From Anaerobranca californiensis DSM 14826 (lineage in GTDB: Bacteria > Bacillota > Proteinivoracia > Proteinivoracales > Proteinivoracaceae), in assembly GCF_900142275.1 (NCBI RefSeq), contig NZ_FRAI01000015.1, positions 1-54,594 on the forward strand: a DNA stretch of 54,594 nucleotides, written 5' to 3'. The translations under genes and the position numbers were made by a program. Positions 1-8,932 of the stretch are shown in pieces; position 1 is the stretch's first letter, and each line of letters starts with the position of its first letter. The notes beneath the pieces were generated by a model. That model saw only the letters and a program-made list of their open reading frames with translations, had not been told where the DNA came from and searched no databases.

Positions 1-275
1 AAAGGTTCTCCTACTCCACAAGCGTGGCTGATAATCAAATTAAGTTGTAGCTGAGCAGTATTTTCCCTAGATATAAATACATCACTGAATTTACCAAATC
101 CTGTAGTTATTCCATAAACTATTTTACCTTCTGCGATGATTTCTTCGACAAATTTGCGGCTATTTAAAACTTGTTCCCTACCTTTAGGGGATAAAGCTAC
201 CGAAACATTTTCAAATACTACCTTATGTATTTCTTCAACGGTTAGTGAGGTTCCATCAAGAAGCACTTTTTCCAT
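1..275 (-). CDS. hutH: Histidine ammonia-lyase, N-terminal part (cut by window edge)
   Basis: This is the first 91 codons of histidine ammonia-lyase, which deaminates L-histidine to trans-urocanate as the first step of histidine breakdown. The reading frame starts MEKVLLDGTSLTVEEI and contains YGITTGFGKFSDV and SHACGVGEP, the conserved N-terminal blocks of the aromatic amino acid lyase family. The MIO-forming Ala-Ser-Gly lies beyond the window. The start is an ATG with AGGAGG eight bases upstream (complement of about 284-289). The gene follows ftsH on the same strand, with only a strong hairpin between them, so its expression may depend on read-through or on a promoter overlapping the ftsH end. 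Identity is confident; regulation is not. Confidence 0.93.
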   Translation of the reverse strand, partial: MEKVLLDGTSLTVEEIHKVVFENVSVALSPKGREQVLNSRKFVEEIIAEGKIVYGITTGFGKFSDVFISRENTAQLQLNLIISHACGVGEP

Positions 276-316
276 TTATTTCTTTCCTCCTTTAGCGTGG
301 TCAAGGGTAAAACAAT

Positions 317-358
317 AAGGGGGTTGATACTTCACTTTTTGAAATATCAACCCCCTTT
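317..358 (-). terminator. Terminator after ftsH / possible hutH leader hairpin
   Basis: A near-perfect inverted repeat (arms starting AAAGGGGGTTGATA and ending TATCAACCCCCTT) with a short loop is followed on the minus strand by a T-rich stretch. It lies 35 bases after the ftsH stop and about 41 bases before the hutH start. It can end ftsH transcripts, and because hutH follows so closely it could also act as an attenuator for hutH. Confidence 0.8.
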
Positions 359-392
359 CTTAAGAACAAATAATTTCGTTTTTCAAATGGGT

Positions 393-2231
393 CTATTCTT
401 CTACTATTTCTGTTTCATTATGTTTAGTTTCTTCTTTTTCAGGTTCTGTCTCCCCCATAAGTTTTAAAAACTCTTCCCGATTGATGGTTTCTTTTTCTAA
501 TAAAGTTTTAGCAACTAAATCTAGTTTATCTCTATGCTTTTTTAAAATATCTTCTGCGACTTTATAACATCTTTCAACAATAGCTTTGGTTTCTTTATCA
601 ATGGCAGATGCCACTTCTTCACTGTAATTTCTTTCCCTGGCAATATCTCTACCTAAAAAAACATGGTCTTGTTTCTGGCCAAAGGTCAATGGACCTAATT
701 TCTCACTCATTCCAAACTCCATGATCATTTTATGGGCTAGCTGAGTTACCCTTTCTAAGTCGTTTTGGGCACCGGTACTTATTTCATTTAAGGCTATTTG
801 CTCCGCAACCCTACCAGCTAATAACATGGATAATTTATCAAGGATTTCACTTTTTGACATAAAATATCTGTCTTCCTTAGGTAGGGCTAATGTGTAACCA
901 CCTGCCCTTCCCCTTGGGACGATAGTAACTTTATGAATTGGGTCTGCATGCTCTAAAAAGTGACCAACTATTGCATGGCCAGCCTCATGGTATGCTACCA
1001 ATTTATTTTCAGCCTCAGATCGAACTTTCTTTTTCTTTTCTGGTCCTGCAATAACCCTATCAATGGCATTTTCTAAATCTTCCATACTAATTATCTTCAT
1101 ATTTTTACGGGCCGCTAACAGGGCAGCTTCATTAATTAAGTTTTCCAAATCAGCCCCTGTAAAACCAGGAGTTCTTTTTGCCAGTATCTCAAGATTGACA
1201 TCTTTACTTAAAGGCTTATTTCTACTGTGTATTCTTAAAATTTCTTCTCTTCCCTTCACATCAGGGGAATCCACAGTTATTTGTCTATCAAATCTCCCTG
1301 GTCTTAATAAAGCATTATCAAGGATATCAGGCCTGTTAGTAGCTGCCATCACAATGATCCCTTCGTTGGTCCCAAATCCATCCATTTCTACTAAAAGTTG
1401 ATTTAGGGTTTGTTCCCTCTCATCATGTCCGCCCCCTAAACCTGCACCCCTTTGCCTTCCTACGGCATCAATTTCATCTATAAATATTATACAAGGGGCA
1501 TTTTTTTTGGCATTTTCAAATAAATCTCTAACCCTAGAAGCTCCAACTCCTACAAACATTTCCACAAAATCAGAACCACTAATACTAAAAAAAGGAACCC
1601 CTGCTTCACCGGCTACTGCCCTAGCTAATAGTGTCTTACCTGTTCCAGGAGGACCAAACAACAATACTCCTTTAGGTATCCTAGCCCCTAACTCAATAAA
1701 TTTTTTAGGGTTTTTTAAAAAGTCTACTATTTCTTCTAATTCTTCTTTTGCTTCATCTACACCTGCTACATCTTTAAAGGTTACTCTTTTTTGATTAGGG
1801 TCATGTAACTTGGCTCTACTTTTACCAAAATTCATTACCCTACTTCCCCCACCCTGGGATTGTTGCATAAAGAAAAAGAATATTACCAACAACAACACAA
1901 AGGGAAGTATATAAGTGAGGATTGAAACAAAGAAATTAGGTCTTTGGGGAGGTATAATTTCAAATTCAACCCCAGTTAACAAAGGTAAAATACTATTGTA
2001 TGTGGGATCATCTATAGTTGTGGTAAACTTTTGCCCACCAACTAATTCCCCCCTAATTATCTGTTCATCCTTTTCTATAGATTTAACTTGCCCTTGTTCT
2101 AGCTTTGAAATAAATTCACTGGTAGTCAATTTATCCCTTTCTTGTATGTTTAAATCTAAACCACCTTTAACAAAGGTGAAAATTACTAGTAATAGTAATA
2201 TATATATACTTAAGCGACGATAATTTTTCAT
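393..2231 (-). CDS. ftsH: ATP-dependent zinc metalloprotease FtsH
   Basis: This is the membrane-anchored AAA+ protease that degrades membrane and regulatory proteins. The 612-residue protein has a first transmembrane segment at about residues 8-25, an extracytoplasmic FtsH_ext domain, and a second transmembrane segment at about 102-122. The AAA module follows, with Walker A GPPGTGKT, Walker [10 protein letters not shown] and the second region of homology around [19 protein letters not shown]. The M41 peptidase zinc motif HEAGH is present, and the C-terminal tail is acidic. The length is normal. The start follows GAGGAGG with good spacing. It is the last gene of the tilS-hpt-ftsH series, the same order as in Bacillus, and ends at a strong hairpin. 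Confidence 0.98.
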   Translation of the reverse strand: MKNYRRLSIYILLLLVIFTFVKGGLDLNIQERDKLTTSEFISKLEQGQVKSIEKDEQIIRGELVGGQKFTTTIDDPTYNSILPLLTGVEFEIIPPQRPNFFVSILTYILPFVLLLVIFFFFMQQSQGGGSRVMNFGKSRAKLHDPNQKRVTFKDVAGVDEAKEELEEIVDFLKNPKKFIELGARIPKGVLLFGPPGTGKTLLARAVAGEAGVPFFSISGSDFVEMFVGVGASRVRDLFENAKKNAPCIIFIDEIDAVGRQRGAGLGGGHDEREQTLNQLLVEMDGFGTNEGIIVMAATNRPDILDNALLRPGRFDRQITVDSPDVKGREEILRIHSRNKPLSKDVNLEILAKRTPGFTGADLENLINEAALLAARKNMKIISMEDLENAIDRVIAGPEKKKKVRSEAENKLVAYHEAGHAIVGHFLEHADPIHKVTIVPRGRAGGYTLALPKEDRYFMSKSEILDKLSMLLAGRVAEQIALNEISTGAQNDLERVTQLAHKMIMEFGMSEKLGPLTFGQKQDHVFLGRDIARERNYSEEVASAIDKETKAIVERCYKVAEDILKKHRDKLDLVAKTLLEKETINREEFLKLMGETEPEKEETKHNETEIVEE

Positions 2232-2290
2232 TCATGTCCTCCTCTCTCTGATATGTCTTTATTTTATCATATTTAAATTATTATTACAAT

Positions 2291-2827
2291 TTACTTAATA
2301 ATATCGGATTTTGGTATAAAGATATAAGGGATATTCCTATATTTTTCATCATAGTCTAAACCATATCCCACTACAAAGTGATCCTCTATAACGAAACCGC
2401 TGTAATCAGGCTTTATATCTACTGTCCTTCTAGCCGGCTTATCTAAAAGGGTACAAATTTTTAATGATGCCGGCTTTCTATTTTGGAGAATTTTAATTAA
2501 ATAACTTAAAGTTAAGCCGGTATCAATGATATCTTCAATAACCACCACATGTCTATCTTCAATAGATGCATCAAGGTCTTTGATGATTTTCACAATCCCA
2601 GAAGATTTTGTCGATGCCCCATAACTAGAAACGGCCATAAAATCCATTTCAATAGGTATTGACATAGCTTTAGAAAGGTCAGACATGAACATTATCGCAC
2701 CCTTTAATACACAGATAAATAGCACATCTTTATCTTTATAATCATGGGATAATTTTTCACCGAGTTCCTTTACTTTTTGATTAATTTCTTCCTCTGAAAT
2801 TAGTATTCTTTCAACTACTTTTTCCAC
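2291..2827 (-). CDS. hpt: Hypoxanthine phosphoribosyltransferase
   Basis: This purine-salvage enzyme transfers a phosphoribosyl group from PRPP to hypoxanthine or guanine. The 178-residue protein has the PRPP-binding loop VVVIEDIIDTGLTL and the flexible-loop region AVSSYGASTKSSG typical of the family. The start codon directly follows the tilS stop, so the two genes are very likely translated from one message. ftsH starts 59 bases downstream. In Bacillus, HprT and TilS form a complex that activates ftsH transcription, and the conserved linkage suggests the same could hold here, but that is inference. Confidence 0.97.
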   Translation of the reverse strand: MEKVVERILISEEEINQKVKELGEKLSHDYKDKDVLFICVLKGAIMFMSDLSKAMSIPIEMDFMAVSSYGASTKSSGIVKIIKDLDASIEDRHVVVIEDIIDTGLTLSYLIKILQNRKPASLKICTLLDKPARRTVDIKPDYSGFVIEDHFVVGYGLDYDEKYRNIPYIFIPKSDIIK

Positions 2828-4189
2828 TTAAATTCCTCCATTCTCATTTATATAAACATATAGTTTTTTACATGTATCTTTATTAACATAGTAACTATAA
2901 TTTACTCGATAACCTAAAATAGCAACTATATTGTCTTCAACATCAGTCAATATAGGTATATTATCCCTTTCCTGTTTAGGTATTTTTAAATCAATAAAAA
3001 AATCTTTTAGTTTTTTTCTACCCCCTGATTCTGATAACCTTATTCTATCACCAGTTTTTCTCCTTCTTATAATCAAGGGAAATGACAAATTATCCCCTGA
3101 AATAATGTGTTTAGCCTGCCCTAAATTTTCATCTAATTGTTCTTTTATTTCAATTCTTTTATTACCAAATATTACAGGTTGTTCAAGATAAACTTTAATT
3201 TCATCACCTTTAAATTTTATCTTTTCTTCTCTAAAAAAAGCAAGATTATTGCTCCATTTAGTAAATAATACTTTATTGGGCAAATGAATAGTTTTAGGAA
3301 CTGAAGAAGTACATACATCTATTATATCTAAAATATTTTGAGAACTAAAGTTTCTAATGTCATATAAATCGGATATAACTCGCCTTAATACTCTAGCTAT
3401 AATAGCTTTATGATAAGTCCCCAGTTTAGCATCTAATATTATATCATATTGGGAATACTTATTCTTCTCTTTAACTACAGAAGCTAGGGCCTGTTCAGTC
3501 TGTTGATTTAAATAATCTTCATCTAAACTTAAGACTGGGATATTCCCTAAAATTGCCCTTTTAAAACCACTTCCTAATTCCTTTTCTAAAAAGGGTATAA
3601 TTTTTAACCTAAATTTATTTCTTAGATATTTTTCCTTTTTATTACTACTATCTATTCGATATTCTATATTATTTTCCTTTAGATAGTTGAGAATTTCTTG
3701 TTTACTGCTTTTTAGTAAAGGTCTTATTAGAGTAATACCCTCATAATTATTTATACTTTTTATACCAGTAAGTCCCGTTAAACCTGCTCCTCTAAAAAAA
3801 TTCATCAGCACTGTTTCTAACTGATCATCACCATGTTGTGCTAATACCACTAGATCTGACCCTAGGTTTTGGCAAATTTCTTTTAAGAATTGGTAGCGAA
3901 CCTTTCTAGCTTGTTGTTGTATAGACCCTTCTTGGGGAATAGACCTTTTTTCAATAGTATACGGTAAAATCAGATTTTGTGCAATGGATTGGACAAATTC
4001 TGCATCTTTTTCAGATTCTTCACCCCTTAATCCATGGTTAAGATGGGCAACATGTAATTTATATCCTAATTGTGCAAGAATGTGGAGTAAAGCTACAGAA
4101 TCAGGACCTCCAGAAACTGCAACTACCAAAGTTTGATCATTAATATTTAATTTAGCCATTTCATCCTTTACTAAATTAACTAAATCCAT
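2828..4189 (-). CDS. tilS: tRNA(Ile)-lysidine synthetase
   Basis: TilS attaches lysine to C34 of the CAU-anticodon tRNA(Ile), changing it to read AUA. The N-type ATP pyrophosphatase P-loop AVSGGPDS lies near the N-terminus, followed by the HLNHGLRGEES block. A TilS substrate-binding middle region and the C-terminal domain (SESGGRKKLKDFFID) follow. A longer frame begins at 4216, but its ATG overlaps a TATAAT-like -10. The ATG at 4189 has AGAGGTG five bases upstream, so I chose the shorter 453-residue form. The gene is separated from spoIIE by a terminator and continues directly into hpt. Confidence 0.95.
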   Translation of the reverse strand: MDLVNLVKDEMAKLNINDQTLVVAVSGGPDSVALLHILAQLGYKLHVAHLNHGLRGEESEKDAEFVQSIAQNLILPYTIEKRSIPQEGSIQQQARKVRYQFLKEICQNLGSDLVVLAQHGDDQLETVLMNFFRGAGLTGLTGIKSINNYEGITLIRPLLKSSKQEILNYLKENNIEYRIDSSNKKEKYLRNKFRLKIIPFLEKELGSGFKRAILGNIPVLSLDEDYLNQQTEQALASVVKEKNKYSQYDIILDAKLGTYHKAIIARVLRRVISDLYDIRNFSSQNILDIIDVCTSSVPKTIHLPNKVLFTKWSNNLAFFREEKIKFKGDEIKVYLEQPVIFGNKRIEIKEQLDENLGQAKHIISGDNLSFPLIIRRRKTGDRIRLSESGGRKKLKDFFIDLKIPKQERDNIPILTDVEDNIVAILGYRVNYSYYVNKDTCKKLYVYINENGGI

Positions 4190-4293
4190 GCCTACACCTC
4201 TAAATGATAAATTCATTATAGCTTATACTAAAGGAAAAATTAAAACATTTCAATAGTTTTTTAGATGATTTATTATTAATATTGAATATCCCC

Positions 4294-4309
4294 TATCTAA
4301 TATTAGATA
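4294..4309. other. 16-bp perfect palindrome upstream of tilS
   Basis: TATCTAATATTAGATA is a perfect palindrome between the spoIIE terminator and the tilS start. It resembles a dimeric repressor operator in form, but I recognise no specific family. In AT-rich DNA it could be chance. The rest of the 4190-4392 gap holds only the spoIIE terminator and a TATAAT without a good -35. Confidence 0.3.
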
Positions 4310-4326
4310 TACAACAAAAATTACTC

Positions 4327-4373
4327 AAAAAAAAGAAGATATATTGTACATTTAGCAAATACAATAAATCTTC
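4327..4373 (-). terminator. Intrinsic terminator of spoIIE
   Basis: On the minus strand the arms GAAGATTTATTGTA and TACAATATATCTTC, with one mismatch, enclose an 11-base loop and are followed by eight T. The hairpin lies 20 bases after the spoIIE stop and separates it from tilS. Confidence 0.85.
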
Positions 4374-4392
4374 CTTTAGTTTTAAACTAAAT

Positions 4393-6783
4393 TTAAATAG
4401 TCATTTTTTCTATAACCCATCTTCCTAATACAGAGGGCTGGGAATTCCCTTCTAATTTTATTACCACCACTGTCAAATCATCAAGTTTACTTTCTATCCC
4501 CCTTTGCCTACTTTTATGTAAAATTAACTCTGCTAATCTGTTAGGGCTAATATTAGGTGTTATATTTTCTAGTAATAAGGTTAACCACCCCTCTTTATCA
4601 GTGGCTACAGGATTGCTATCCAACACCCCATCTGAAACCATAATTAAAAAATCATCTTTTTGTAAAGGGTATTCTGTAACTGTTGCACCGACGTTTTCCA
4701 ACATTCCCACTGGCAAATTATTGCCTTCTATCCTTTTTACTTCTTTACCAGATTTAATAAATGACATAGCAGCACCATTTTTAAAAAATTTGGTTTTTCC
4801 AGTATATAAATCTATTACTGCTATATCTAATGTGGCGAAACTTTCCTCATTGTTTCTCAAAGAAAGTATTGTATTAACAGCTTTTATTGCTTTTTCCGTA
4901 TCAAAACCTACTTGCAACATCTTTTTAAGTAAACCAACTATTCTTTCACTTTCCCCTTTAGCTTTTTCTCCTTTCCCCATTCCATCACTCAAGATTAGTA
5001 CTTGTTTTCCATTATCTAAAGAAAACTGACTAAATGTGTCTCCACAAACTCCATTAATCCCTTTTTGACCTAAACCAATAGACATTTTGTACATTTCTTT
5101 AGACAAAAGGGCAAATTTACAATTTCCTAGTTTTTTTTCATAACCATAGTATCCACAATCCCCCTTTAAAACACACATTTGATTTTTAAACCTTTTTTCT
5201 ATTAACCCTGCCACTATTTTTTCACATTCTCCATTTCCTCCACAGGATTTTTTAACTATTTGAACTTCTGGCCTGTCCCTTTCTATTCCCTTTACATATA
5301 TTTCTTCACATTCTATTCCAACATTATCTAATAATTGCCATAACTCCTGTTCTATATCCCTTCTCCGGCCAATATCTAAATTTATATCCATAGCTAGGTT
5401 TTCCATGATTTTAGCAATGCCTTCTAATTGGTTGGCAACCAAACCCTTACTCTCTAATAGAGATTGGTGCCATTGATAATTTGTTTTATGTAGTTCATAA
5501 ACACTTTGGGTAATATCTACTAATCCTTTAGTATTAATACATTTTTTAAATAGTTGATCTGGAATATTGCTAATTGCTAATTGCCCTTCTTCCGCTAAAT
5601 TAACCATTTTAAATAAATCTTTATAAGTACCTAAAAACTCTTTTTGCCAACAAATATTAGCTTTTTTACAATCTCCACAAGCCTTTTTTTGAATTGTTTC
5701 AATCATTTGATGGACACTTTGTTGTTCCATCTGATATTTAGAAATAGCTACATCATTAAATCCTTGGGCGAGTTCTCTAAAAATACTAGCAAACTGGTAA
5801 ATCTTTTTGATAGCAGCATCTTTAACTTTCTTCTGATAAATTTTTTCCCGTTGCTCACCATTGTATAATTCTTGTATTTTATTAAAAACTGCCTTTGGAG
5901 TAATTAAGAAAATACTTAAAGCGGCCAAACTTTCTAAAACTAACATCTTAAATTCAAAAAATTCTAGACTATACAAGAAAATAGTTAAGCCACCACCGAT
6001 GTATCCTAAAATTACTCCTGGCTTTTTCCAATTGTTCATAATCCCTGCCGTTAAACCGGTAAAACCATAAAAAGCAATATGATGTGTAATATTGGGATGA
6101 CTAAAATTAGAAAGTAATCCAATAATTATCCCTATAGTAGCTGCTAATTTAATGCCACTAATATAAGCTGTTATTAATAATATGAGTTTACTTAAAGTAC
6201 CTAAAACACTTATATCAGCTACAGTTAATGATGTAATACCACTTAATGCTAATCCCCACATAATGACGGCACAAATAATAGATTCTACAGTTTTTTCCCT
6301 TTCAAATTGAAGGATAGATAAACCTTGTTTGAAGATATAAGCTGAAGTTAAACCCATTATTATTTGCAAACCCAATAAAAAAATATCGAAGGAAATAAAA
6401 TCTGATGCCACAAGGACAGGAGTATACGTAAACCCTATTAATAAAGGTAAAGCTAACATTGAATAAATTGTGGTGTCAGAAGTTTTTTTCTTAATTAACC
6501 ATAAAATAAACATGGATAAGATCAATAACAATATATTGGTATTTTGACTAAATAAACCAAAAAGGAAAACAACAATAATCATATTGGGTATTTGATCCAA
6601 TGGCACTACAGCGACAAAGGGTAAAATAAAAGGTGTTATTCCTTCTAAAATAGTTACTCCCGTTAGCATAAGGATTAAAATATTATACAATATATTACGG
6701 TAACCAAAAAAAATGTTAATAGTTTGTAGTATCCTTCCCTTTAATCCTGTTCCTCCCCAATAATGAGTTTCTCTGTTAATCAA
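4393..6783 (-). CDS. spoIIE: Stage II sporulation protein E, serine phosphatase
   Basis: SpoIIE dephosphorylates SpoIIAA to release sigma-F in the forespore and also interacts with the division septum. The protein, about 796 residues, has an N-terminal block of some ten hydrophobic segments (to about residue 310) and a central regulatory region with a Cys-rich stretch (CGDCKKANICW). The C-terminal PP2C-type phosphatase carries metal-binding motifs ILSDGMGKG and LIMVSDGVLDSN. The apparent TTG at 6792 abuts the ribosome binding site AAAGGGAG. A second TTG at 6783 has about nine bases of spacing, so I prefer it. Upstream lies a Spo0A-type promoter; downstream is a strong terminator. It stands next to tRNA genes, as in Bacillus. 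Confidence 0.96.
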   Translation of the reverse strand: MINRETHYWGGTGLKGRILQTINIFFGYRNILYNILILMLTGVTILEGITPFILPFVAVVPLDQIPNMIIVVFLFGLFSQNTNILLLILSMFILWLIKKKTSDTTIYSMLALPLLIGFTYTPVLVASDFISFDIFLLGLQIIMGLTSAYIFKQGLSILQFEREKTVESIICAVIMWGLALSGITSLTVADISVLGTLSKLILLITAYISGIKLAATIGIIIGLLSNFSHPNITHHIAFYGFTGLTAGIMNNWKKPGVILGYIGGGLTIFLYSLEFFEFKMLVLESLAALSIFLITPKAVFNKIQELYNGEQREKIYQKKVKDAAIKKIYQFASIFRELAQGFNDVAISKYQMEQQSVHQMIETIQKKACGDCKKANICWQKEFLGTYKDLFKMVNLAEEGQLAISNIPDQLFKKCINTKGLVDITQSVYELHKTNYQWHQSLLESKGLVANQLEGIAKIMENLAMDINLDIGRRRDIEQELWQLLDNVGIECEEIYVKGIERDRPEVQIVKKSCGGNGECEKIVAGLIEKRFKNQMCVLKGDCGYYGYEKKLGNCKFALLSKEMYKMSIGLGQKGINGVCGDTFSQFSLDNGKQVLILSDGMGKGEKAKGESERIVGLLKKMLQVGFDTEKAIKAVNTILSLRNNEESFATLDIAVIDLYTGKTKFFKNGAAMSFIKSGKEVKRIEGNNLPVGMLENVGATVTEYPLQKDDFLIMVSDGVLDSNPVATDKEGWLTLLLENITPNISPNRLAELILHKSRQRGIESKLDDLTVVVIKLEGNSQPSVLGRWVIEKMTI

Positions 6784-6817
6784 ATTAACCAACTCCCTTT
6801 ACTATTCCTTTTCCTCG

Positions 6818-6883
6818 ATTATACAGCATGGGGAGAGAAAAACCTGTCATAACATGGGACTAATAAAAAAAAGTTATCGACAA
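6818..6883 (-). promoter_or_regulatory. Spo0A-type spoIIE promoter with 21-bp spacer
   Basis: On the minus strand, ATGACA (6850-6845) and TATAAT (6823-6818) are separated by 21 bases. This is far from the usual 17 but is the abnormal spacing known for Spo0A-activated sigma-A promoters of Bacillus spoIIE and spoIIG. A 0A-box-like TTGTCGAT lies upstream at 6883-6876 and matches TGTCGAA except for its last base. Spacing and motifs are seen directly; activation by Spo0A~P is inferred. Confidence 0.65.
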
Positions 6884-6984
6884 TTTTCATAGTATTCTTC
6901 TAAATTTTTATTTTATTTATAACTTATGTTAAATTATCCCTGTTAATTTATAGACCTTTTAGTCGTTTTATCACTATAAAAAAT

Positions 6985-7012
6985 AAAAACTGTACATTAC
7001 GTACAGTTTTTT
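6985..7012 (-). terminator. Terminator of the tRNA cluster
   Basis: Arms AAAAACTGTAC and GTACAGTTTTT with a five-base loop follow the last tRNA-Val by about 10 bases, with a T tract on both strands. Confidence 0.85.
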
Positions 7013-7022
7013 CCTCAATTTA

Positions 7023-7098
7023 TGGTGGGCGAAGACGGGATCGAACCGCCGACCCCCTGCTTGTAAGGCAGGTGCTCTCCCGGCTGAGCTATTCACCC
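7023..7098 (-). tRNA. tRNA-Val(TAC), copy 1
   Basis: A complete 76-nt cloverleaf with encoded CCA. The anticodon loop CTTACAA gives anticodon TAC. The acceptor strand GGGTGAA pairs with TTCGCCC through one T-G wobble at position 4. It differs from the second valine copy only at this base. It is last in the fMet-Glu-Val series. Confidence 0.96.
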
Positions 7099-7101
7099 AT
7101 G

Positions 7102-7176
7102 TGGTGACCCCTAGGGGATTCGAACCCCTGTTACCGCCGTGAAAGGGCGGTGTCTTAACCACTTGACCAAGGGGCC
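7102..7176 (-). tRNA. tRNA-Glu(TTC)
   Basis: A 75-nt cloverleaf with encoded CCA. The anticodon loop CTTTCAC gives TTC for glutamate. The acceptor GGCCCCT pairs with AGGGGTC. It sits three bases from tRNA-Val and nine from tRNA-fMet, and is the only member of the cluster present once. Confidence 0.96.
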
Positions 7177-7185
7177 ATTGTTATT

Positions 7186-7262
<77 letters not shown>

Positions 7263-7280
7263 ACAATGGACGACTTTTAA

Positions 7281-7309
7281 ATTATATTACATTATTTAAT
7301 TTTTGTCAA
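7281..7309 (-). promoter_or_regulatory. Consensus promoter before fMet-Glu-Val
   Basis: TTGACA (7309-7304), 17 bases, then TATAAT (7286-7281): a full match to the sigma-A consensus, inside the 68-base gap between the two tRNA groups. It resembles the promoter at 7505-7533, which suggests it was part of the duplicated unit. Confidence 0.85.
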
Positions 7310-7330
7310 TATTTTTTTGAAATTTTATTA

Positions 7331-7406
7331 TGGTGGGCGAAGACGGGATCGAACCGCCGACCCCCTGCTTGTAAGGCAGGTGCTCTCCCGGCTGAGCTAT
7401 TCGCCC
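7331..7406 (-). tRNA. tRNA-Val(TAC), copy 2
   Basis: Same cloverleaf as copy 1 but with acceptor GGGCGAA, giving a C-G pair at position 4 instead of T-G. The anticodon is TAC and CCA is encoded. It directly follows fMet copy 2 by six bases with no tRNA-Glu between them. Confidence 0.96.
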
Positions 7407-7412
7407 ATGTTT

Positions 7413-7489
<77 letters not shown>

Positions 7490-7504
7490 ACATCATGCTT
7501 TATT

Positions 7505-7533
7505 ATATTAACATTATTGTTTGATTTTGTCAA
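7505..7533 (-). promoter_or_regulatory. Proximal promoter of the tRNA cluster
   Basis: TTGACA (7533-7528), 17 bases, then TAATAT (7510-7505). A TATAAT also occurs three bases further downstream, at a 20-base spacing. Transcripts would start just before fMet copy 2. Confidence 0.75.
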
Positions 7534-7569
7534 GGTTTTTTTGATTTTTTATTCCCTTGACATTAATAT

Positions 7570-7598
7570 AGTATAATAATTTTATCTTTTGAGGTCAA
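7570..7598 (-). promoter_or_regulatory. Distal promoter of the tRNA cluster
   Basis: TTGACC (7598-7593), 17 bases, TATACT (7575-7570), about 65 bases upstream of the proximal promoter. Tandem strong promoters are usual for stable RNA operons in Firmicutes. It lies just after the yabR terminator, so it fits an independent start for the tRNA genes. Confidence 0.7.
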
Positions 7599-7639
7599 TA
7601 GATAATTTTTGTTAATTAAGTAAAAGCACAGGAAAAATT

Positions 7640-7664
7640 AAAAGCATCTAAAATTAGATGCTTT
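7640..7664 (-). terminator. Terminator of the yabQ-divIC-yabR region
   Basis: Arms AAAGCATCTAA and TTAGATGCTTT with a short loop are followed by TTTTAATTTTT. The left arm begins inside the yabR stop codon. Confidence 0.85.
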
Positions 7665-8055
7665 AATAATTACGGGATCCCCTACCACCCCGTTTAGAAT
7701 CTGTGTGTCTTTTCAAATCTTGATGTTTCTCATCACTATCCTTTAAAAATTTCGCTATCTTTTCTTCGAAAGAAATATTAGGACTTTGTTTTTTGTTAAA
7801 ACCTTTGTTTGGTGTAGATTTGGCATTGGCTTGTCTAATGGATAAACCAATTTTCCCATCTTTGCCAACGGTTAGAACTTTTACCTTTACTTCTTGGCCT
7901 TCCTTCAAATGTTCTTTAATATCCTTTACATAATTATCTGCTACTTCCGAAATGTGAACAAGGCCGGTAATACCACCTTGAAGTTGTATAAAAGCTCCAA
8001 AGTTAGTTATCCCCGTCACTGTTCCTGTTAAAATGCTTCCTACTTCAATAGACAT
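7663..8055 (-). CDS. yabR: S1-domain RNA-binding protein, YabR-type
   Basis: A 130-residue cytoplasmic protein with one S1 domain at about residues 3-75 (VGSILTGTVTGITNFGAFIQL, then GLVHISEVADNYV), followed by a charged, Gly/Arg-rich tail ending RGGRGSRNY. The S1 fold binds single-stranded RNA. The role of YabR in Bacillus is not well defined. The position downstream of divIC and upstream of spoIIE is exactly that of Bacillus yabR. The ribosome binding site GGGGAGGAAA precedes the ATG. The stop codon is embedded in the terminator. Confidence 0.9.
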   Translation of the reverse strand: MSIEVGSILTGTVTGITNFGAFIQLQGGITGLVHISEVADNYVKDIKEHLKEGQEVKVKVLTVGKDGKIGLSIRQANAKSTPNKGFNKKQSPNISFEEKIAKFLKDSDEKHQDLKRHTDSKRGGRGSRNY

Positions 8056-8128
8056 TATTTCAAATTTCCTCCCCTAAATATTAGTATAGCTAATTATACA
8101 TTATAGCTTGGAAATGTGTCAATAACAG

Positions 8129-8428
8129 TTATTGCTTGGAAAAAATATAAACCCTTTCACCCTTTCTAACTAATCCCAATTCTTTTCTAGCAAGATATTC
8201 AATATATTCTAAATCATGTAATCGCTCTATTTCTCTACGATATTCATGGTTTTTTTCTTCTAAAGCTTGGATCTTAATGTTGTAATTTTCTATATCATTT
8301 TGAATTTTAGATAAGGTGATTTGCTGTTTTACTAAAGTTATCAATGTATATATAATTGCAATATATAATATAGTCCTTCTAATTTTAGAACCGTATGAAT
8401 TAAACTCCATCACTTTACCCTTTGCCAT
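8129..8428 (-). CDS. divIC: Cell division septum protein DivIC (FtsB-like)
   Basis: A 99-residue bitopic membrane protein: short cytoplasmic N-terminus, one transmembrane segment at about residues 15-33, then an extracellular coiled coil rich in Glu, Lys and Asn, followed by DLEYIEYLARKELGLVRKGE. This last block is the hallmark of the FtsB/DivIC family, which joins FtsL and DivIB (FtsQ) to activate septal wall synthesis. It lies between yabQ and yabR as in Bacillus. The family assignment is firm; DivIC rather than another FtsB-like paralogue rests on context. Confidence 0.92.
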   Translation of the reverse strand: MAKGKVMEFNSYGSKIRRTILYIAIIYTLITLVKQQITLSKIQNDIENYNIKIQALEEKNHEYRREIERLHDLEYIEYLARKELGLVRKGERVYIFSKQ

Positions 8429-8492
8429 AAATAACTCCCCTTATTCCCATTTTATTATTATACTTCTACAGAATAGGAGTTTTTCCCTTTTT

Positions 8493-8924
8493 TTATTCCT
8501 TTGATTTTATAAAAAAGTTTTTTAATCGATATATTAGAGAGAATAACCTAGAGGTTATCCAGATAATAGGGGACAACAATATAAGTAACAATTTATAAAT
8601 AAATTTATATATTTTGATAATAGTAGTTCTAATAAATGTTAAGATTTTAATTACTAATTTACTTAATGTTTTAAAATATAGTATAAACCCTAAAGTCATA
8701 CCCATAATTAAATATAAACGAACTTCTCCATAATTAGCAAATATTAATACAACAAAGGTCGTCACAATAACAACAATCCAAAATAGAAAATCTAAAATAT
8801 ATTGAACAATTCCTTTAACCTTTTGTGTAGGGACTAGGAATCTATAAATATCAAATATTATACCCAAAATTACCCCCCAAAATAACATGACACCTAAAAC
8901 ATAAGTTTGAAACCAAACTGACAT
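8493..8924 (-). CDS. yabQ: Spore cortex biosynthesis protein YabQ
   Basis: A 143-residue, strongly hydrophobic protein with about four to five membrane segments and a basic C-terminus. YabQ is a mother-cell membrane protein needed for spore cortex formation in Bacillus. The opening motif GVMLFWGVILGIIFDIYRFL is typical of the family. It starts eight bases after the yabP stop, so the two genes are translationally close, as in other sporulating Firmicutes. Sequence conservation in this family is low, and the order yabP-yabQ-divIC is strong support. Confidence 0.9.
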   Translation of the reverse strand: MSVWFQTYVLGVMLFWGVILGIIFDIYRFLVPTQKVKGIVQYILDFLFWIVVIVTTFVVLIFANYGEVRLYLIMGMTLGFILYFKTLSKLVIKILTFIRTTIIKIYKFIYKLLLILLSPIIWITSRLFSLIYRLKNFFIKSKE

Positions 8925-8932
8925 CTTTAACC

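Noticed and set aside
4190-4216. Nine extra N-terminal codons of TilS
   Set aside because: The upstream ATG overlaps a TATAAT element and has no ribosome binding site, while the internal ATG has one.
6974-7162. Minus-strand 62-codon frame at the tRNA-Val/Glu genes
   Set aside because: It lies entirely over two tRNAs and a terminator.
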